This document shows, one piece after another, positions 1 through 7,458 of a DNA stretch of 37,573 nt. Position 1 is the stretch's first letter, and each line of letters opens with the position of its first letter. The notes beneath the pieces were generated by a model. It saw nothing but the letters and a program-made list of their open reading frames with translations. It was not told the origin of the DNA and searched no databases. The stretch is taken from positions 1-37,573 of IMG/VR virus record IMGVR_UViG_3300033153_009133. The stretch is one strand, 5' to 3'. This DNA is from a virus. The position numbers were made by a program, and so were the translations under genes.

Positions 1-67
1 TGCGTGTCTGCCCGACCTGCGTGTCTGCCCGACCTGCGTGTCTGCCCGACCTGCGTGTCTACCCCTA
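1..67. repeat. 17-bp tandem repeat, left half of a split element
   Basis: About four copies of the 17-bp unit GACCTGCGTGTCTGCCC, ending in GTCTACCCCTACC. The right window end holds GGTAGGGGCAGAC followed by three more units. Joined end to end they form one element with inverted termini, so the window was probably opened inside it. Confidence 0.85.
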
Positions 68-77
68 CCGATCCCAC

Positions 78-731
78 TCACTCTTCCCTTACCAGCTCAT
101 AGCGGAACCGGCCCCACCCGCCGCCCCGCCATTGCCCGAGCCCGCAACAGTACCCGTAATCCAACAAGTCCCGCAGGATCTCTTCCGTGATGTCGCCCGG
201 GTACAGCGTCAGGCCACACTCGAACCACGTTTCCTCCGGCACGCACTCGCTCCTGGCCAGCGCCACGCGCTCCCCGCGCGGCGTCTGGGCGCGCAACGGG
301 CGCTCCACGATCTCGATCTCGGACCCCTCCGGGAGGTGCAACGGCAACCGTCGCGGTGACACAAAGATCCGGTCCGCCACCTTTTGTCGCAAGGCCCGTA
401 CCGGTTTCCCTCCGCGCCCTGCGAGCTGTCCATTCAGCACCTTGCCCGCGTTTTTCAATGACCCTTTCATCTGATAGTCGAACAGCCCGGGCACCACCTG
501 CTCCCCGTCCATCCCCGGCTCCGACCATCCCGTCCACTCCGATCCCACCGGAAACCGATGGAATACCGTCGTCCCGTGCTCCAATGCGTCCGGCAATGTC
601 TCGATTTCGTCCTCCGGCAGCTCGAACCCGTGTTTCTGTGCCAGATACGAACTCGCGATGTCCCGCGTCGGCTGCGAGCCGAGCAGCGGCGTCACAAAAA
701 TCACTTTCAGCTTGTACGTTTGCACCTTCAC
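78..731 (-). CDS. RAMP-like (Cas7/Csm3/Cas6-type fold) phage protein
   Basis: A 217-residue protein. I chose the GTG start at 731 because AGGAGGTG lies just upstream; an open frame continues further 5' but has no coding character. Three RAMP-superfamily hallmarks appear in the expected order. The first is an N-terminal strand running into TPLLGS (residues 14-19), like the TPLHIGSG strand of RAMPs. The second is a P81-G..KGSLK segment (81-93), like the PGSSLKGALR segment of Csm3/Cmr proteins. The third is a C-terminal glycine-rich loop, GLGQWRGGGWGRF (197-209), which fits GhGxxxxxGhGhh. No cas gene or CRISPR array is present. The gene is the last of a three-gene leftward set (961-1545, 752-928, 78-731). 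RAMP proteins usually bind or cut RNA; a role here in phage RNA handling or in countering host defence is inference. The fold call rests on motifs read by eye. Confidence 0.6.
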   Translation of the reverse strand: MKVQTYKLKVIFVTPLLGSQPTRDIASSYLAQKHGFELPEDEIETLPDALEHGTTVFHRFPVGSEWTGWSEPGMDGEQVVPGLFDYQMKGSLKNAGKVLNGQLAGRGGKPVRALRQKVADRIFVSPRRLPLHLPEGSEIEIVERPLRAQTPRGERVALARSECVPEETWFECGLTLYPGDITEEILRDLLDYGYCCGLGQWRGGGWGRFRYELVREE

Positions 732-751
732 GTTGCACCTCCTGTGCGTTG

Positions 752-928
752 TTACAGCCCTCTCCAAAATGACCGACCCGCCAATGATTCTGAACACCTC
801 CTCTCTCGCATCGCGCAATATACCGCCATCAACTGCCGCTTCCGCACCCGTCCCAGGGGCCGCCCGCTGATCCGCGTCACCCCCATCGCGCGCAGCGCTG
901 CCCGTAGCTCGCGAGCAGTCCGCGGCAC
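752..928 (-). CDS. small basic protein, possible helix-extended-helix domain
   Basis: A 58-residue ORF filling the gap between its two neighbours. It starts at GTG 928 (MPRTARELRAALRAMG...) and stops 20 nt before the RAMP-like gene. Two helices rich in Leu and Ala (ELRAALRAMG and KRQLMAVYCAMRE) are separated by a basic linker, the layout of HeH/SAP-type nucleic-acid-binding motifs. The ribosome site is weak: AAGAG six bases before GTG, while a better GGAGG lies farther upstream behind an in-frame TAA. The tight operon spacing and protein-like composition support it as a real gene. The function is unknown; small DNA- or RNA-binding protein is inference. Confidence 0.55.
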   Translation of the reverse strand: MPRTARELRAALRAMGVTRISGRPLGRVRKRQLMAVYCAMRERRCSESLAGRSFWRGL

Positions 929-960
929 CCAATACTCTTAAATCTCGGCCTCCTATGCCC

Positions 961-1545
961 TCAACAACCCCACGCGTTCGGGTTCGCCCGCGCCGCCTGG
1001 AACTCCATATTGATCGCCTCCAGCTCGTCTGACAACGACCAAAACGTTTGAATGTCCAGCGTCCCGCCTTCGTCGAGGTATGCCGCATATTCCGGATCCC
1101 GCCGCACGATCCGTTGCATTTCGTCCGAGAGCCGCATCTGTTCTATTTCGATGCGTCGCATCTCCCTCAAGATCCCCTTTCGATCCGCTCTCTCGTCCAT
1201 GACTACGACGTCGCCTCCTACGCCCTGGAGCCGTCCGATCTCCGCGTTTACCGCCTCGATGAATACCTCCTCCGTCACATCAGACCATTCCGCGTGATAC
1301 GGATCGATATACGCTATTTGCCAGCCGTCCTGCCATACCTCGATCGCGTGCGGCTCGATCTCATGTTCCCCCCTCCCTGCTATTGCGATCCTCATCGCCT
1401 GGTCGTGGCCGTTCACGTACACCGCCATATCGTCCGCCAACTGCCAGGCCCATATCCCCAGCAGCTCGTGGATCCGCTCCGCGCCCGCGGTGGCTATCAA
1501 CTCCACCACCGTGCAAAACGCATCGCACAACACGCCATTCCCCAT
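961..1545 (-). CDS. hypothetical protein, acidic with C-terminal coiled coil
   Basis: A 194-residue protein. The start MGNGVLCD at 1545 is set by GGAGAGG eight bases upstream; a longer open frame to 1578 would run into a host-type repeat. The N-terminal part (CDAFCTVVELIATAGAERIHELL) is helical. The middle is a mixed segment with WQDGWQIAYIDPYHAEW. Residues about 120-160 (DERADRKGILREMRRIEIEQM) look like a coiled coil. I recognise no family. It is the first gene after the putative origin region and is followed by the 58-residue protein and the RAMP-like gene, so an early or replication-associated role is possible but not shown. Confidence 0.7.
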   Translation of the reverse strand: MGNGVLCDAFCTVVELIATAGAERIHELLGIWAWQLADDMAVYVNGHDQAMRIAIAGRGEHEIEPHAIEVWQDGWQIAYIDPYHAEWSDVTEEVFIEAVNAEIGRLQGVGGDVVVMDERADRKGILREMRRIEIEQMRLSDEMQRIVRRDPEYAAYLDEGGTLDIQTFWSLSDELEAINMEFQAARANPNAWGC

Positions 1546-1960
1546 CTGACCTCTCCTTTCAGTAGGGGCAGGGCTCATCCCTGCCCTCGACCTATATACC
1601 CCCCAGGGGTATGAAACGTTGATATCCCAAATTATCCCAACGTTCCGACGTTCCGATCCTCGATGGCATTCTGATCCGATCTAGCTCAATAGTCATGTTC
1701 TAAACGCTCCGACGTTACGCGAAAATAGCCCATTTCTCGACATAACATGCCATCTGGAGCGCGCCAAACCCGCCATTTGACGCCCAAAATGCCCTCGAAA
1801 CGGTCAAAAACGCCCCAAAAACCCCGTTTCGAAACATCGAAACATTGGAAACGTTATTCCGGGTATACCAGAGAAAAATATTTTTCCGTTTGATCGCCCG
1901 GAAAATTTTTTTCTCCTATATCCCCTGAAAAACGTTTCGAACGTTTCGATGTTCCGCACT
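1546..1960. other. putative replication origin / iteron-rich AT-rich region
   Basis: A gene-free stretch (1546-1853) plus the 3' end of the next gene. It holds many near-copies of AACGTTTCGA / ACGTTCCGA (around 1614-1670, 1700-1720, 1798-1855 and 1932-1955, for example two back-to-back copies at 1932-1952). It also contains a long AT-rich inverted repeat with arms GAGAAAAATATTTTTCCG (1871-1888) and CGGAAAATTTTTTTCTC (1899-1915), a 7-bp dyad ATACCCC/GGGGTAT (1596-1612), and a host-type palindrome GGGCAGGG/CCCTGCCC (1566-1586). Directly repeated short words beside an AT-rich dyad, next to a primase-ATPase gene, is the usual form of an iteron origin or a multi-site operator. The assignment is inference. 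Confidence 0.5.
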
Positions 1961-2252
1961 CCGTACAAACCGCCGTACCAGGATCCGGCACCCGCAGCCC
2001 GTACCCCGCGCCCTGGATCAACCCGCCGCATCTCGCGCACCGGCCCCACCAGATCGTGAGCCCGTCCTGTTCCTGCCACCAATATCCGCGCTCCAAGATC
2101 TCGTTTCGGATCTTGCGCAGCGCCCCGATCGTCCGATCCCGCATCGCTCCTCGAGGCGCGTCCACGACCAGCTCCTCCGTCCCATTCGTCACCCGCACGC
2201 GGATCCGCACTCCCTGTCGCCGCAACGTATCCAGGTAGGCATCGATGCTCAT
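1854..2252 (-). CDS. TubC-like N-terminal fold plus zinc ribbon
   Basis: A 132-residue protein whose ATG overlaps the primase stop codon (ATGA), so the two are translationally coupled; GGAG precedes the start. Residues 1-55 (LDTLRRQGVRIRV, LVVDAPRGAM, LRKIRNEILE) resemble the small alpha-beta TubC_N-type domain often found beside phage and plasmid primases. Residues 72-99 carry two CxxC pairs (C72/C75, C96/C99), a zinc ribbon. The last 30 residues (SKRSKRF...) are encoded by the iteron-like repeats and the AT-rich dyad, so the DNA there serves two purposes or the C-terminus is poorly constrained. An accessory role in replication is inferred from context. Confidence 0.7.
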   Translation of the reverse strand: MSIDAYLDTLRRQGVRIRVRVTNGTEELVVDAPRGAMRDRTIGALRKIRNEILERGYWWQEQDGLTIWWGRCARCGGLIQGAGYGLRVPDPGTAVCTECGTSKRSKRFSGDIGEKNFPGDQTEKYFSLVYPE

Positions 2253-4942
2253 AGGATGATCTCCTCTCGCGTGCCATCGCTCTCTGCAGGCATCTCCAAC
2301 CCGGGCAATGCCTCGTCCGCTGTCTTATTCTCCAGCCGGGCCAACGTTTGGCGCGTGTTCTCCAACAACTCCTCTTCCAATCCGAATCGTTTTCGTAGCG
2401 CCTCCAGGCGCGTCTCGTTCCACACCACACGATACCGCCGCGTCTGCGGCTCGCGTTCTCGTTGCAATCCCAATTCGTTTTTGACGGCGCTCCCTACGCC
2501 TCGCGCTGTCATCCGTTTCCGCCTGCCTTTATCTTCGTCCTCGTCTCCCTCATCCCCATAGTTCTCGTAATCGATCAGCCGGTTCACCCGCTCCGCGATC
2601 GCCTTCATCGTCAGATCCCCATCCGGCCCGGTGACCAGGATTACCTCCAGGATTTTGCTCGTCGCCGTCAGCCCGCGGTCCGTGATCAGCTCGCGGTTGT
2701 ACTCTTGGATGAATAGGTTGATGTCTTCGCGCAGGTCCGGGTCGTCCACGATCGTTTTCAGCGCCATCGTTACCTGGTTCAGCCGTGGCTCGATGCTCCG
2801 ATCCACGTCCGAGGTATCCAGCTCGATGCTCGGCTGCCAATGCGTCAGCCGATACCGCAGCAACATATTGCGGATCGCCGGGGCCTCCTCCTCGTAAAAC
2901 GAGTTTGGCATTTCGAGCGGGATGTCGTCCCGCGTCAACTGCCCCTCCATTCGCTTGGTCAGACACCTTGACTCCAATGCCTTATCCTGGAACTCTTTCC
3001 TGGTGGCCAGTATCTTGGGTCCGTACACCACATATACCTCTGGCTCGAACCCCGAGTTTTTGTCCCCCGCGCGCAGGATCACCCCCTGGCGCCGCTGGTA
3101 ACCCACGTTGAATAATTTCACGAAATCGGCGCTTTCGTCGCTGTATCGGAAATCCCCTTCATCGAACAGCAACGTCCCCCGGAATTTGTCCAGCGTCCGG
3201 AACACCGGCGAGATCGTCGCCCCGGCATTCGCTTTGATCGGCCGATAGCACATTGCCCCGACCACGTCTTTGAACCGGCTTTTCCCCGTCCCATAGTCCC
3301 CCAGCGCCCGCAAATAGGGCACTGTGTTGAAACAATCGTACAGCCAGGTGAATAGCACGTAATATGCCGCCAGTTTCTCGTAAAATGGATCGATTTCCAC
3401 GTATTTGTGGATCGTCGATCGGATGATCTCGACCAGCTCCCGCGTCGTTTTCTCCGGCCCGATGTCCATTGGGAATTCGACGATCATCTCGCTCAGAAAT
3501 TTGCTCGGCAATAGGGGGACATATCGCACGCCGTGGTCGAACTCGATCCAATCTCGCCGTTCGATCTCGCCCTCCGGTGTCCGCACCGCGAACCAGGTCC
3601 GTCCGCCGCTATGCCCGTTCACGGCATGCGTGTCCTCGGCCGGTTCGTAGACCAACTCGAACAGCGTATCGTTGATGTATCCCCCGACCATCGGCACGGT
3701 GAATAAAACCCCCTCGGCCTCCTGTTCCTCTTTTTCCATCTCTTCGCGTAGCGATTTGAGCATGTTGTTGAACTGCCGCACTCCGATCCGCATCGCGCGG
3801 CACAGCTCCTCGCGCCATGCCGAGATCGAGAATTCATCCAACTTGGCGATTTCGCGGAACACAGCCCGCAATTCCGGCTCCCGCTCCGCGTTCTGCGCCT
3901 GCCCCGCCTTCCTGGCCAGCAGCATGATCCACGGCTCGGCAGCAGCCAGCAGCTCGCGTGCCTGGTCCTCCGTCGTTCCCGCTTGCAACCACTCGTTCGC
4001 GTCCTTGACGCCCTCCGGAGGTTCTACCACCCGGAGTAGGGGGCCGAGCGCGCAGCCTAACCCTGTCACGTCCGTGCGACCATCCCCGTCCGGCCACACG
4101 TACACGCTCCGCATTCGCGCCAATCGCCGCAGCAGCCCGCGTTCTGCGGCCGCGGCCAGCCCGCAGCCAGCCAACGCCACCGCCGAGATCCCCCATTGGC
4201 CCAACGTTACCGCATCCGCCTGCCCCTCGACGATCACGCATTCATCGCCCTGGATCGCGTTCCAGAATGGCTGCCGCGGCCCGGCGATGTTGTTGGGCGG
4301 ATTGTAATGTCCCTTCTGCTCCCGGCTCGCGACGCGTCCGCTGAAATACCGCACCTGCCCTTGCTCGATGTGCGGATAAATCAGCATCCCGTTCGGGATC
4401 GATGCCGCAGTGTTTGCGGCGCGCCCCGCCGCGTCCAGGCCGACAGCAGCCAGTTCTCGCCGCAATGTTCCGGCATCCCGGCTATAGCCCAGGTGGTGTG
4501 CGCGAATCGTCTCATCCGTCCATCCTCGCCCCCGGCAATACGCCAGCGCATCGGGCGTCTCCCAGAGCCATCGCTCGAAAATCGCCATCGCCTGGCCGAG
4601 TATCTCGCGCTCACTGCGCCGCCGGTGATATACTCGCCGGTCTTCCTCTGAGAATGATTCGAGGTAAACTCCCGCCACTTGCGCCGCGATCTCCAGCGCT
4701 CCCCGAAAATCGACCTGTTCCTTGAGCTGAATCAGGTCGAACACATCTCCGCCCCGATTGCACGCCCCGAAGCACCACCACCCACCGTCGTCATATACCA
4801 CGAACGATGGTGTTTTCTCTTGATGTAGGGGGCACAGCGCCCGTTTGCGTCCGCGCCCTGCATATTGAAATCGTACCCCCCATCGTCGCTCACAGAACGC
4901 AGCCAGATCGATCCGCGCCTTGATCTCGTCAATATCCGCCAT
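2249..4942 (-). CDS. DNA primase fused to a P-loop ATPase (replication primase-helicase-like)
   Basis: An 897-residue protein. It has an N-terminal CHC2 zinc finger (C37, H40, C57, C61) of DnaG-type primases and a TOPRIM segment with VEGQADA (E239) and PDGDG (D285, D287). After a linker with a Glu-rich helix (about 380-410) comes a C-terminal ATPase with Walker A GDYGTGKS (548-555) and Walker B LLFDEGD (591-597). The primase half makes RNA primers; the C-terminal half is probably a helicase or related motor for phage DNA replication. I prefer ATG 4942 with AAAGGTGG upstream; GTG 4945 directly before it is also possible. The stop overlaps the start of the Zn-ribbon gene. The order primase, Zn-ribbon, iteron region suggests self-directed replication. 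The ATPase family is not assigned. Confidence 0.9.
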   Translation of the reverse strand: MADIDEIKARIDLAAFCERRWGVRFQYAGRGRKRALCPLHQEKTPSFVVYDDGGWWCFGACNRGGDVFDLIQLKEQVDFRGALEIAAQVAGVYLESFSEEDRRVYHRRRSEREILGQAMAIFERWLWETPDALAYCRGRGWTDETIRAHHLGYSRDAGTLRRELAAVGLDAAGRAANTAASIPNGMLIYPHIEQGQVRYFSGRVASREQKGHYNPPNNIAGPRQPFWNAIQGDECVIVEGQADAVTLGQWGISAVALAGCGLAAAAERGLLRRLARMRSVYVWPDGDGRTDVTGLGCALGPLLRVVEPPEGVKDANEWLQAGTTEDQARELLAAAEPWIMLLARKAGQAQNAEREPELRAVFREIAKLDEFSISAWREELCRAMRIGVRQFNNMLKSLREEMEKEEQEAEGVLFTVPMVGGYINDTLFELVYEPAEDTHAVNGHSGGRTWFAVRTPEGEIERRDWIEFDHGVRYVPLLPSKFLSEMIVEFPMDIGPEKTTRELVEIIRSTIHKYVEIDPFYEKLAAYYVLFTWLYDCFNTVPYLRALGDYGTGKSRFKDVVGAMCYRPIKANAGATISPVFRTLDKFRGTLLFDEGDFRYSDESADFVKLFNVGYQRRQGVILRAGDKNSGFEPEVYVVYGPKILATRKEFQDKALESRCLTKRMEGQLTRDDIPLEMPNSFYEEEAPAIRNMLLRYRLTHWQPSIELDTSDVDRSIEPRLNQVTMALKTIVDDPDLREDINLFIQEYNRELITDRGLTATSKILEVILVTGPDGDLTMKAIAERVNRLIDYENYGDEGDEDEDKGRRKRMTARGVGSAVKNELGLQREREPQTRRYRVVWNETRLEALRKRFGLEEELLENTRQTLARLENKTADEALPGLEMPAESDGTREEIIL

Positions 4943-5188
4943 CACACCACCTTTGGTTCTACGATTGCTGCGATTTCTCGCGCCCGAGCCCGCGCCCTTC
5001 CGCCCGATAAAAGTTTTTTGGGGGGGAGGGGTTCTCCCCCGTGCCTATGTCCCTTAACAAACATTATTGGACATAGAGATGATAGCTACATACACAGCAC
5101 AATAGCACAGGACGGTGCCATATGCTCACGCAAACCCCACGCACCCGGACGGGTGGGGCGCGTCCCCCCTCGACCGGCCTGGCCCACC
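4943..5188. other. intergenic region with two dyads
   Basis: It contains GGGGGAG / CTCCCCC (about 5022-5041) and CCCCAC..GTGGGG (about 5134-5158) inverted repeats. On the - strand the latter follows the coiled-coil gene and could act as a weak terminator, but no T-tract is present. I see no gene here. Confidence 0.35.
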
Positions 5189-5449
5189 TCAGGCGGAATT
5201 TCGGGAAGTTGCTTTCTGCTGGCTTTCAAAATTGCCATTGTCGCGAACGGTAGTTAACCACTTGCGAATACTGCCGAGCGCAGTAGTAATTTCCTGGATG
5301 TCCTCAGCATACCGCTCAGCCAGATCAACGCTCCAACGCTGATAGCAAAGGATCAGACCAATACGCTGCAGATCAGCAAGGGCGACCTCGGCCGCAGCCA
5401 GGGCCGCCTGATCAGTCTCGACGAGCGCTAGGTATTGATTATGTCCCAT
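5189..5449 (-). CDS. small helical hypothetical protein
   Basis: An 86-residue protein, nearly all helix (TDQAALAAAEVALADLQRIG, AERYAEDIQEITTALGSIRKWL), probably a coiled coil. CGGAGG stands six bases before ATG 5449, and the start overlaps the end of the upstream membrane protein by 11 nt, so the two are co-translated. I recognise no family. Sitting with a membrane protein in the first genes behind the leftward promoter, it may belong to an exclusion or early function; that is inference only. Confidence 0.65.
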   Translation of the reverse strand: MGHNQYLALVETDQAALAAAEVALADLQRIGLILCYQRWSVDLAERYAEDIQEITTALGSIRKWLTTVRDNGNFESQQKATSRNSA

Positions 5450-5762
5450 ATCGCCTCCGATAATCCTGCGCTCGAATCAGCCCCCCCAGCCAATCGATGA
5501 CATAACCTGCAATGACGCAAAATCCATTCACCACAGTGACCGTGGCCAAGCCTGTGATGGCATCTACTCCACGCAGCTTTCGCCGCCGATGCGCCCACGC
5601 AGCAAAACCCCCGACAATTGGCAACATACCGAGAATGTATGTCATCGGAGGTTGTAACTCGTGGCCCACGAATCGATGCCACGGGAACCAATGTTGTACC
5701 GTCTGGATGAGGCCGCCAATGGTGGCCGCCAGGGCTAACTCCTCACGATCTGTTCTCTCCAT
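5439..5762 (-). CDS. small two-TM membrane protein
   Basis: A 107-residue protein. ATG 5762 is preferred because GGAGGGAAAAA precedes it; the frame is open to 5789. Two hydrophobic segments are visible: PPMTYILGMLPIVGGFAAWA (about 39-58) followed by the positive RRRK, and ITGLATVTVVNGFCVIAGYVI (about 69-90). The short basic tail is RRRYGT. Length and topology would suit a holin-like or superinfection-exclusion protein, but it lies in the early region far from the lysis-type genes at 28-29 kb, which makes the second more likely. No family recognised. Confidence 0.65.
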   Translation of the reverse strand: MERTDREELALAATIGGLIQTVQHWFPWHRFVGHELQPPMTYILGMLPIVGGFAAWAHRRRKLRGVDAITGLATVTVVNGFCVIAGYVIDWLGGLIRAQDYRRRYGT

Positions 5763-5899
5763 TTTTTCCCTCCAAATTGTCTCAATCATGAAAGTCTGTG
5801 GTATGATAATGGCACGATTGGGTGCCGTCGTTCAGTGACCAGGGAAAGGAGGTATATTTGAGCCGATTCTTATCCAGTTGAGACGCCAGCCGGGATCCG
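5763..5899. other. short intergenic region, possible leftward promoter
   Basis: It holds a dyad GGCA-CCCAATCG-TGCC and the - strand word TATCAT close upstream of the membrane-protein gene. A matching -35 is not clear, so a promoter is only possible. Confidence 0.25.
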
Positions 5900-6118
5900 T
5901 CACAGCACCACAGGAGGACCGCCACTATGGCGGCCCTCCGCTTTCTGAGCGCGCAACGATCGCGCCGTGCGGGTGGCGCCGCATTGTGTGCAATTGTAGA
6001 GTTCCATGGGGCTACAACCTGACGGGACGTCGGTCCAAGATGCGAACCACCGATATACAGTTTCGCATTCGCAGACTGTGCAGTAAGCGAGGATTGAGTT
6101 CGACTCTGGTTCAGTCAT
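5900..6118 (-). CDS. small zinc-ribbon protein
   Basis: A 72-residue protein with a four-cysteine ribbon: C13-T-V-C16 and C43-T-Q-C46, each followed by aromatic or basic residues (ETVYRW, GATRTARSL), plus extra cysteines at 18 and 35. ATG 6118 overlaps the RHH gene by 8 nt and has CGGAG upstream. It is the second gene behind the leftward immunity promoter. Proteins of this shape are common in phage early regions and often bind DNA or RNA polymerase; the role here is unknown. Confidence 0.7.
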   Translation of the reverse strand: MTEPESNSILAYCTVCECETVYRWFASWTDVPSGCSPMELYNCTQCGATRTARSLRAQKAEGRHSGGPPVVL

Positions 6119-6275
6119 GAGCCTGACTCCGTCTCATACGTTCGGATTCCAAAGCTTTGGATAATAGATACCGCACTTGGCCAGCCAAGGTGCGACCCTG
6201 TCGGCTGGCCAACTCTCGCAATTTACGTTTGAATTCCGGATCGACTGGGACACTCAAATATGCCTGCTTTGCCAT
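6111..6275 (-). CDS. ribbon-helix-helix (Arc/CopG-type) regulator
   Basis: A 54-residue protein. It has the RHH pattern: a short strand (AYLSVPVDPEF), a helix (KRKLRELASRQG), a turn, and a second helix (LAGQVRYLLSKALESE). AGGAGGTTAC precedes ATG 6275. It is the first gene transcribed from the near-consensus leftward promoter at 6306-6334 and diverges from the CI-like repressor, the position of a Cro/Arc-type regulator in a temperate phage. It probably binds the operators in the shared control region, perhaps the ATCACA/TGTGAT or CTGGAAAC palindrome; which one cannot be told from sequence. Confidence 0.8.
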   Translation of the reverse strand: MAKQAYLSVPVDPEFKRKLRELASRQGRTLAGQVRYLLSKALESERMRRSQAHD

Positions 6276-6287
6276 GTAACCTCCTCA

Positions 6288-6368
6288 CTGGAAACTAGCG
6301 TTTCCAGTATATCACACATTCTGTGATTTGTCAACATCTGTTTCCAACTCGAAGACTCTAGTTTCCAG
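6288..6368. promoter_or_regulatory. operator region of the lysis-lysogeny switch
   Basis: A perfect palindrome CTGGAAAC-TAGC-GTTTCCAG (6288-6307) overlaps the leftward -10. Two more GTTTCCA half-sites lie at 6340-6346 and 6361-6367, 21 bp apart and about 40 bp from the first (near whole helical turns). A second dyad ATCACA-CATTC-TGTGAT (6311-6327) sits in the promoter spacer. Two dyad types suit two regulators, the HTH repressor and the RHH protein. Confidence 0.75.
6306..6334 (-). promoter_or_regulatory. near-consensus sigma-70 leftward promoter (early promoter)
   Basis: On the - strand: TTGACA (6334-6329), a 17-bp spacer, TATACT (6311-6306). Expected transcription start is about 6299, inside the CTGGAAAC palindrome. 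It drives the RHH gene and the genes to its left, and it is covered by operators. Confidence 0.85.
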
Positions 6369-6377
6369 GTTTAGCGG

Positions 6378-6383
6378 TATTAT
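6378..6383 (+). promoter_or_regulatory. -10 element of the repressor promoter, leaderless mRNA
   Basis: TATTAT ends seven bases before the ATG at 6390, so transcription would begin at or next to the start codon. No Shine-Dalgarno is present. This matches a leaderless repressor message like lambda cI from PRM. The -35 is poor, which suggests activation by a protein bound at the nearby GTTTCCA boxes (inference). Confidence 0.55.
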
Positions 6384-6389
6384 ATGACC

Positions 6390-6908
6390 ATGCGAGATGA
6401 CAAATTGGCAACATGGTTGTCCGAACAATTGAGAATGCGGTCATGGTCAGCACGAGAATTGGCTCGCCAGGCGGGGGTTTCTCACACAATAATCAATCAT
6501 ATCTTAGCGGAAACAAAGACTGCTACTGCGGATATGTGCATCAAAATCGCGAAGGCGCTAGGAGAGGAGCCTGAAATAGTATTGCGCATCGCCGGGAAAA
6601 TGCCTCGATTGCCACCAGAAGTTGAGGATGAACGGGAGTATGTGGCAATGTATCGCAAATTAGAACCGCGCCTACGCGATATGGTCAAAGCCAGCATACG
6701 AGGTCTATTAGGTCAATCCGTTACTATAACCCCATCTGTGCGAGAACGATCAATCCATTACGGCGATGATCCGCTAATACAAAAAATCGTAGCCAGGATC
6801 GAGCGATTATCCCTAGAGGATCTACATCGCTTGGATACCGTGTTGGATAAATTGGATCGCGAACAGAGTGGGATCGATCGTGCATCGGAGAGTTCAACAA
6901 TTACGTAG
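6390..6908 (+). CDS. CI-like HTH (XRE) repressor
   Basis: A 172-residue protein starting MRDDKLATWL at 6390; ATG 6384 overlaps the -10 and is less likely. The N-terminal helix-turn-helix is clear: SARELARQAGVSHTIINHIL (about 19-38) followed by TADMCIKIAKALG. There is no LexA/S24 autoprotease domain; instead a helical C-terminus (EYVAMYRKLEPRLRDMV and LSLEDLHRLDTVLDKL) could serve dimerisation. It faces the RHH gene across 114 bp with shared operators, so it most likely keeps the prophage silent. Without an S24 domain, induction would not follow the usual RecA-driven cleavage. Base composition is visibly more AT-rich than the virion genes. Confidence 0.85.
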   Translation: MRDDKLATWLSEQLRMRSWSARELARQAGVSHTIINHILAETKTATADMCIKIAKALGEEPEIVLRIAGKMPRLPPEVEDEREYVAMYRKLEPRLRDMVKASIRGLLGQSVTITPSVRERSIHYGDDPLIQKIVARIERLSLEDLHRLDTVLDKLDREQSGIDRASESSTIT

Positions 6909-7058
6909 ATTACCAAGGGTTGCTTTGATCTTGGTATACCTCTATTGTGTATGGCTGGGATGGGCACGATGGTTGCATCGATGCATCCATCCCTCAGGCC
7001 GCAACTGGAAAACGCCCAATAATAGATGCAATATTCGATTGATTGAATAGGAGGCATG

Positions 7059-7458
7059 ATGCCTGACGAAACGACATATTATGCGGATAAACGTGTTCGC
7101 GTTACCAATGCACGGGCGATCCTGGACAATAAAACGTATGCGATGGCCAACATCACATCTGTTTCTCTCACTAGCGAAGAGCCCAATCGATTGTGGATGC
7201 CTCGTTTTGGCAGGCATCGTGTTTTTGATTGTTGGATTCATATTGTTAATCAATACGGATGAAACAGGATGGGCTTCTCTCGTTTTTGGAGCATTTGTCG
7301 GGGGACTCGGTATTCTATGGTGGCGTGAAATGAAACCGAAATACCGAGTTACGCTCGGTAGTGCATCAGGTGAGAATCACGCATTAGCGTCGACAAATCG
7401 CGAGTATGTAGAGCAGATCGTGAACGCAATGAATGAGGCAATTATCGAACGAGGTTAG
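7059..7458 (+). pseudogene. DUF6232-like membrane protein, frameshifted
   Basis: Two overlapping + frames make one protein. From ATG 7059 (AGGAGG upstream) the first frame reads YYADKRVRVTNARAIL..KTYAMANITSVSL..EEPNR, which I recognise as the start of DUF6232-type proteins. The continuation expected after it, a hydrophobic hairpin (CLVLAGIVFLIVGFILLI, then WASLVFGAFVGGLGILW) and the tail ending EAIIERG, is in the +1 frame. The change falls at about 7182-7193. A single extra base there would explain it, so this is a pseudogene, a sequencing error or, less likely, programmed shifting. It looks like a lysogenic cargo gene between repressor and integrase. Function unknown. Confidence 0.6.

Noticed and set aside
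4943-5188. Intrinsic terminators at the two GC-rich dyads
   Set aside because: Neither stem has a T-tract on the strand that is transcribed.
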